From contig JBCAMK010000003.1 of assembly GCA_038503065.1 (NCBI GenBank), positions 3,224,001-3,288,000 on the forward strand: a DNA stretch of 64,000 bases, written 5' to 3'. Position 1 is the stretch's first letter; every line of letters starts with the position of its first letter. This stretch comes from Paragyromitra xinjiangensis (taxonomy: Eukaryota; Ascomycota; Pezizomycetes; Pezizales; Discinaceae). Of the stretch, positions 59,174-64,000 are shown piece by piece. The notes below the pieces were generated by a model, which was given only the letters and a program-made list of their open reading frames with translations, was not told the DNA's origin and did not search any database. The translations under genes were made by a program, and so were the position numbers.

Positions 59174-60510
59174 ATGAAGACCTCAACCATCGCACTCTCC
59201 CTCCTCCTCACCGTCGTATCAGCCCGTTCACTCGGAGCCCAAACCCAAAGACGTGCAATCTATAGAACCTTCGGAAAGCGTGAAGTACCACAAGAACACA
59301 GTCACGAAAAATTCCTGACAGCAGTTAGCATTTCACTTAATCTCAATAACCCGGATAAGATTGCTGATCCTGTATTCGGACTACTTGGTGCTGCCGTACG
59401 CATTTAATAAATTCCTTGGACAGAGTCTATCCAAATAACGCTAACAAATCTCTAGGCTGCTATTAAAGGGGCTGGTGATATCACCGACGCAGATTGTCTC
59501 CAGCAAGCAACAGCAGACCAGGCATTCACTAATGCCAAAGCTGCTAACGATGTTGCCGGCATGACTGCGGCATTGGTGTACAGAACTCTTGAACGTAATA
59601 CAGGCTCTGTGGGTCTTAAGAGTGTTCCTTGCACATCTATCAAAGCCGTCAACCCGGAAATCGCAGCATTAAGTCAGCATCAGGTTAGATTTCCTCCTAC
59701 TATTCTGTATAGCAGTTACACTAACAGATCTATAGGATCCAGCAAGTGATGGTGCAGCAGCAGAGAATAAAGCAATTGTTTTAGAACTAGCCGTTCAGAT
59801 CGTATCCATCGGAGGTGACCCAACAGTTGCGCTTCAGTCCGGAACTTTTGCACCAGGGAAAATTGGAGACCCTACTGCTAAGGGTAAGTTCAGTCCTACC
59901 TATAGCTACGGACAGAGCACTAGTTTCTGACTTATTTCACGTCTTAGGAAACACCTGCGATAATCAAGACGACCCTGAAGGTTGTATTTTCACTCAAAAC
60001 CTCTTAGTCGAAGATGCTAGTGCAGCAGAAATTGCAGCAGCCGTTAAGGGAGTTGCCGCTGGCACTGGTGCCGCCGCTACCACTGCAGCCGCCGATGCAG
60101 CTGCTACTACAGCCGCCGCCGTCGACACTGCTGCTGGCACAACGGTCGCCGCCATCAACACTGCTGTTAACACTACGGCCGCCGCCGACACCGCCGCCGC
60201 CAGTACTACAATTGCTGCCGATGTCTCTGGCACCACGGTCGCCGACGCCTCTACTACAGCCGCTGCTGATGCCTCCAGTACTACCACCGACGCCGCAGCA
60301 ACTACCACGGCTGCTGCTGATGCGAGCACGACTGCCGCTGCTACCGACACCGCTGCAGCTACTAGTGTTGCCGCAGGTGCTGATGCGGAGGAAACTCTTC
60401 CAGCAGTCCCGATTAATGATTCCACTTCTATTAGGATTATCATCATCACCAAGAGCGGTACTAACGCTGCTGACAATGTCATCAAGAAGAAGGGAAAGAA
60501 ACATAACTAA
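59174..60510 (+). CDS. Secreted protein with Ala/Thr-rich tail
   Basis: Four exons, 59174-59395, 59456-59683, 59736-59883 and 59948-60510, close in frame and give 386 residues. The N-terminus MKTSTIALSLLLTVVSARSL is a signal peptide with likely cleavage after VSA. The conserved globular part runs to about residue 225. It has few cysteines (DADCLQQA, SVPCTSI, NTCDNQDDPEGCIF), and the last contains the signature seen in a widespread family of fungal secreted proteins without known function. From about residue 225 to 350 follows a low-complexity tail of Ala and Thr with regular Asp, likely O-mannosylated, then VPINDSTSIRIIIITK and a Lys-rich end (KKKGKKHN). No GPI signal is seen, as the end is basic rather than hydrophobic. 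Cell-wall or extracellular location is inferred. Introns have CTAAC branch points. The tail DNA is open in several frames, which explains the long shadow frames on both strands. Confidence 0.85.
60015..60390 (+). repeat. GCC/ACT trinucleotide-rich coding low complexity
   Basis: This is an imperfect array of GCC, GCT, ACT and GAC codons in the secreted-protein gene, encoding repeats of the TTAAADA kind. It is free of stops in two further plus frames or minus frames over most of its length because stop-like triplets are absent. Confidence 0.8.
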
Positions 60511-60950
60511 ACTTGTGAACGAGTGCGGGTTGAGAAACTTATTCGTATATAACACATTTTTCTTTTGTTTTCCTTAGTCTCCCTTGGTTTTATCGATAAT
60601 GTATGAATAGTATGAGCAATAAGGGGGTTTGTGGAGATGCGTTGCGCTGAGCCTTTGAACTTCTGGAAAGTGGGTCTTAGTTTATCTTGAGGATAACAAA
60701 ATATTTCTGGTTTTTTAATTGAATAAATCCATCGACTTAGAAGATAGTGAAGCTGCAAATGTATAAGACTCCGGCACCAATAACTCCTTTTTACAAAACC
60801 CAACATGAGCACATATTATACACTAACCAGTAGGTTTCCGTCAATCGCAACATTGCCCGTTCAACAGACCTGATTCATGTACCCAAATCTACACCAGGTA
60901 GACGTGATATTCGTCTACCCTTCAAACTCCTATTCCTGCTTTCCCCCGCC
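60511..60950. other. Convergent 3' spacer
   Basis: About 440 bases between the 3' ends of the secreted-protein gene (plus) and the small membrane-protein gene (minus). Only UTR-like AT-rich sequence is seen. Confidence 0.6.
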
Positions 60951-61244
60951 CTACGCATGAGATGCCTTTAAATAGGTTATCACGCCTCCCGCCGTACCCC
61001 CAAGCACGACAATGACGAACACAACCACCCAGCAACACATCCAGTATTTCCTCCGTTTTTGCTGCTGTTTCATAAGCCAGGGCGTCATATTACTGTATAA
61101 AGTCAGCATCCGTATCTTGCAAAGGAGGTAGTAGACAAACGTTGTAGAAGCTCCCTTTTCGGAGTCGGAAATTGATCTAGTTTCTTCCTGCTGGCGAACA
61201 GCGAGCGAGAAGCGGCGTAGAAACGAGGCGTCGCGGACTGACAT
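60951..61244 (-). CDS. Small tail-region membrane protein, 81 residues
   Basis: Two minus-strand exons, 61244-61141 and 61092-60951, join across a 48-base intron (donor GTTTGT, GCTGAC branch, ACAG acceptor) and give 81 residues. The N-terminal half is charged and cytosol-like (MSVRDASFLRRFSLAVRQQE). A basic stretch (KQQQKRRKYW) precedes one strongly hydrophobic helix (CWVVVFVIVVLGGTAGGVIT) close to the C-terminus YLKASHA. Under the positive-inside rule the N-terminus faces the cytosol, so it may be a tail-anchored protein. The GGTAGG inside the helix could pack in a membrane complex. I do not recognise the family. The good splice signals and the frame that closes only when spliced support the gene. 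Confidence 0.6.
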   Translation of the reverse strand: MSVRDASFLRRFSLAVRQQEETRSISDSEKGASTTFVYYLLCKIRMLTLYSNMTPWLMKQQQKRRKYWMCCWVVVFVIVVLGGTAGGVITYLKASHA

Positions 61245-61258
61245 CTTTTTGCTGGTGT

Positions 61259-61612
61259 TTATTGATGGTTGGGTTGTGGTAGTGGTAAGTAGGCACCGAT
61301 GGTAGGGAGTAGCTTGTTCTCAATGTGGGATGTAAAGAGCGTAAGTGCTTGCTGTAATGACTGATGTTGGAAACGAACGCCAAGAGAGAAGTTCCTCTGC
61401 CAAAATAGTATAGGTGCAGGACGGTGGATTGTAGTGGGAAAACCCTTCTTCCTCAAGATGGGAGGGCAGCCGCTCTTTAATATTTGCGGGTACGTTATTA
61501 GTACAGCGAGTAACAAAATCACAGAACAAACACTACCGAGAACAAGGACCAGAATCCCACAGGTTCTGGGATACAGCTGGGTTTTGCGCCGAATCAGCGC
61601 CTCCGCCATCAA
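61259..61612 (-). CDS. Possible small membrane protein or upstream ORF
   Basis: An uninterrupted 117-codon frame begins MMAEALIRRKTQLYPRTCG and has one clear membrane helix (ILVLVLGSVCSVILLLAVLI). It stops only 14 bases before the ATG of the small membrane protein on the same strand. The C-terminal half (His/Gln/Leu-rich) is not obviously protein-like. It could be a separate short gene, an upstream ORF in the same transcript, or chance. A splice from inside this frame into the next one was tried and did not restore the frame. Confidence 0.3.
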   Translation of the reverse strand: MMAEALIRRKTQLYPRTCGILVLVLGSVCSVILLLAVLITYPQILKSGCPPILRKKGFPTTIHRPAPILFWQRNFSLGVRFQHQSLQQALTLFTSHIENKLLPTIGAYLPLPQPNHQ

Positions 61613-62858
61613 GCAATTTGTAGGCAGGCGGCTGATGCAGGTTATTTCCTAGAACAAGCCTGACCCCTGTGGGTTTTAGCTACTCCTATTGGCCCCTAAA
61701 GGCTGCTTAATTAATGATAGGCCAATGGCGCGACACCTCAAAAATGAATTCCAGTGGCTTTATTGTCCATAGGTGGTTATTCACTTCCCAGCTGGGATAT
61801 CCTCTGGGCTTAGAGTTTCAAGTTTATGTGGCTCTATGGTTAACCCCCGATGCGAATATGGATTGGGAGCCGCTCCCAAGTGACAGGACCATGCGCTTTC
61901 CCTGCGGGGGGCGGGGTGACCTGCGGTAGGTGTTTGAAGATAAGACAAGTCTATATTCAATAAATCCAATAAATATAGCTTGTTTCAATAGTCCTTGCCG
62001 CCATCGGAAATAGAAATGTATATACAGACAACGGGTGGATGAAAACCCCACCTAATTCAAAAATGCCTTCCCTCTGCTATCCTTCGATCAAAAAGCGTAA
62101 TTGATGATCCTCCTCGATCTCTCCGAAAGCACTTTGAAGTACTGCCAGATGTCTCACCCTCACCAAATTCGTTGCTGTCCGCCGAGATGATTGTTGATCA
62201 ACAGTATCATTGACGACAATCTGCGATTTACACGCGCCCACATACTCACGAGAACATGTACTTTCGACTCAAGATTATCCTCGAAATAATCACCTAAATC
62301 TTCAATCGCGACCTTGACTACCCTCCCTCACACGTAATAACGATTCTGGCAAAACGACTTTCTCCCCCCCTGGTAGGCGGTGGTTGAGGACCTTAAGCAA
62401 ATTCTATGCCTTCTTTGCCGTCGGCTAAGGTTCCGAAATAAGAGCCAAGAGGAATTCATTCAAAACTAGACGATCTCTACCCGAAAAGATTCATCTAACT
62501 AGATGTTGTCGTCACCAACCATTCGAACGGAGAGAGGGTAAACCATGGCTAATCACGTTATAAATGACTACAAGAACCATCGACACTCAATTTCATCGAA
62601 CGGACACAAGCTAGGTAATGAATGCATAAATCGAAAACAAAACAAATATCTAAAGAATGACAAAAGCACCTCCCACACACTCAGGACTTAAGCTTTATAC
62701 GTTAACATCATCATATCGCGCCACGCCATGCTGCTATGCAATGCTTCAAAGCAGGAAGAAAAAAGGAAATTAGAAAGGAAGGGATATCACTCTCTCGGAT
62801 GAGGAGAAAACGCTAAGAAATCTGATGGAGATGAATCAGTATACAGTCCATACGTTGA
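61613..62858. other. Spacer between small membrane protein and acyl-CoA dehydrogenase
   Basis: About 1.25 kb with no supportable gene. It contains the promoter side of the minus-strand small-protein gene and the 3' flank of the minus-strand dehydrogenase gene. Confidence 0.55.
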
Positions 62859-64000
62859 TCACAATTTCGCCCGTTCAGGCCCGGCTGGTAGCTCCTCCCC
62901 GAAGACAACCCAGCAATCCTCTCTTGCTCTGTCCTCCACCCCTCGGTATTCGTCTTCGGTTCCCCTGTCGTCATCACCCCATCCCCAAACGCCTCCTCTT
63001 TCCAATATCCACCTCTTTGCTAGCTCGACGGCGCCACGCTCGCCGTCCCTCCTTGCATCCATGATCAAAAGCACACCGCAAATCACCCATCCAAGCCTCC
63101 AAAGAACTACCCTCCCTTCAGAGGTTAGTTCCTCTTTAGTCCTAGTGTCTAGTATACTTTCAAATTCCTTCCATTCTTTCCATAGCACGACCTTGCATTT
63201 CTCAAGGATCTCCCCTCCAACATCCCCAGCCCTCCCACCGCGTCCTAGATTCTCCTCCACAAATTCATTGATGACTTCCCACGCCCTTCCTTCTCCTCCG
63301 GCTCTGCTAGTTCGTTTAAGAATACCAATAAGGTCAGTAATAAGGACATTTGTTGTGCCTTCCCAAATTGACAGCACTTGGGTATCACGCAGTAATCTTG
63401 CGATATTTAATGGTTCTTCATTTTCGCAGTATCCAATCCCACCGAGACTTTCGACAGACTCTGATAGAGTTATCATGGCTAACCGTGCTGTGAGAGCTTT
63501 TGTCATTGGCGTCAAGATACGGAAAAGCTGGGTCGCGGTGGCGGAAGTAGGAACATATAAGTACCCTGGAGGTGTGATAGATGGGTGGTTATGAGTAATA
63601 GATTCTGGTGATTCGATAACTGAAAGAAGATGAACAATGAAGAATGTTAGATGAGTCGAAGCTCTATGTAGCAACTCCAGATGCGCTAACGTTCGCAGGT
63701 GTAGGGGCATTGTCCAAAGTGGCTTATTCCCTGCTACAATACGAACTTTGGCGTATGCCTGAACTAGTTAGTGCTGCTATCATTTAAGCTCAGTGCTGCA
63801 TAGACATACCTTCGCAATTGCCAAACCTCGTCTCATAAAACTCACCGCAGTGACAGCATTGTGGATCCGGGTAATGTTCAGCACTGTGGAAATTTCCTTT
63901 ATACCTTCACCCTCCACTCCAATTAACCATGCCCTCATTCCTTTCAGCTCCAACTCAGCAGTTGGCAATGCTTTTGTCCCAAGTTTTTTCTTCAGCCTTA
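62859..64000 (-). CDS. AidB-like acyl-CoA dehydrogenase with peroxisomal signal, 3' part
   Basis: This is the 3' part of a minus-strand gene entering from beyond 64000. Exons 64000-63810 and 63758-62859 join across a 51-base intron (GTATGT donor, CACTAAC branch). The visible product of about 363 residues starts RLKKKLGTKALPTAEL, the middle beta domain of acyl-CoA dehydrogenases. It continues ITRIHNAVTAVSFMRRGLAIAK and AYAKVRIVAGNKPL into the C-terminal helical domain. There SESVESLGGIGYCENEEP, IARLLRDTQVLSIWEGTTNV resemble the FAD-binding end of AidB/ACAD11-like enzymes. The last residues are RAKL: AKL is a PTS1 peroxisomal signal variant, so the enzyme is probably peroxisomal. The long acidic-basic segment after WEGTTNV (about 160 residues) is as in AidB-like fungal proteins. 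The true substrate cannot be read from the sequence. Confidence 0.88.

Noticed and set aside
59994..60577. Long Ser/Gly/Val- and Leu/Pro-rich frames overlapping the secreted-protein gene
   Set aside because: Shadows of the GCC/ACT repeat in other frames.

Overview
The window is nuclear DNA of a filamentous ascomycete (Pezizomycotina). Evidence: genes carry several short introns (about 35-160 nt, a few longer) with GTRNGT-like donors and CTAAC/CTGAC branch points just before the acceptor. The gene set is also typical: SPA2 polarisome scaffold, verprolin, a CYT-4/DSS1-type mitochondrial RNase, a Zn(II)2Cys6 regulator and an ORD-only sterol carrier. An orbiliomycete (nematode-trapping fungus relative) is a guess from overall gene style, not something I can prove here.

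Layout. 1-17263 is a housekeeping block: 3' part of an epsin (ENT3-like), proline dehydrogenase (PUT1), a tRNA-Thr, an NBP2-like SH3 protein (minus), SSU72 CTD phosphatase, verprolin/WIP (VRP1) and an unknown coiled-coil protein. 17264-34178 is gene-poor. It holds only a 1360-residue multidomain protein on the minus strand (zinc-binding cysteine cluster, P-loop GTPase-like domain, RING, patatin phospholipase), a decayed alpha/beta-hydrolase fragment, and a four-helix membrane glycoprotein. 34179-64000 returns to housekeeping genes: SPA2 and an oxysterol-binding protein (both minus), STI1, a WAR1-like zinc-cluster transcription factor, a DSS1/CYT-4 exoribonuclease with a long repeat-bearing N-terminal extension, a secreted Ala/Thr-rich protein, one or two tiny membrane proteins, and the 3' part of an AidB-like acyl-CoA dehydrogenase ending in a peroxisomal AKL signal.

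The genes do not form operons. Several share themes: actin and polarity (VRP1, SPA2, possibly NBP2), TGN and lipid traffic (epsin, oxysterol-binding protein), mitochondria (PUT1, DSS1).

Exon models were built by eye from reading frame, splice signals and family motifs. Every multi-exon model given here closes in frame. The most interesting object is the zinc/GTPase/RING/patatin protein at 20376-25159, which sits with a hydrolase relic in the gene-poor island and looks like a fungal innate-immunity or incompatibility-type receptor. This function is inference.
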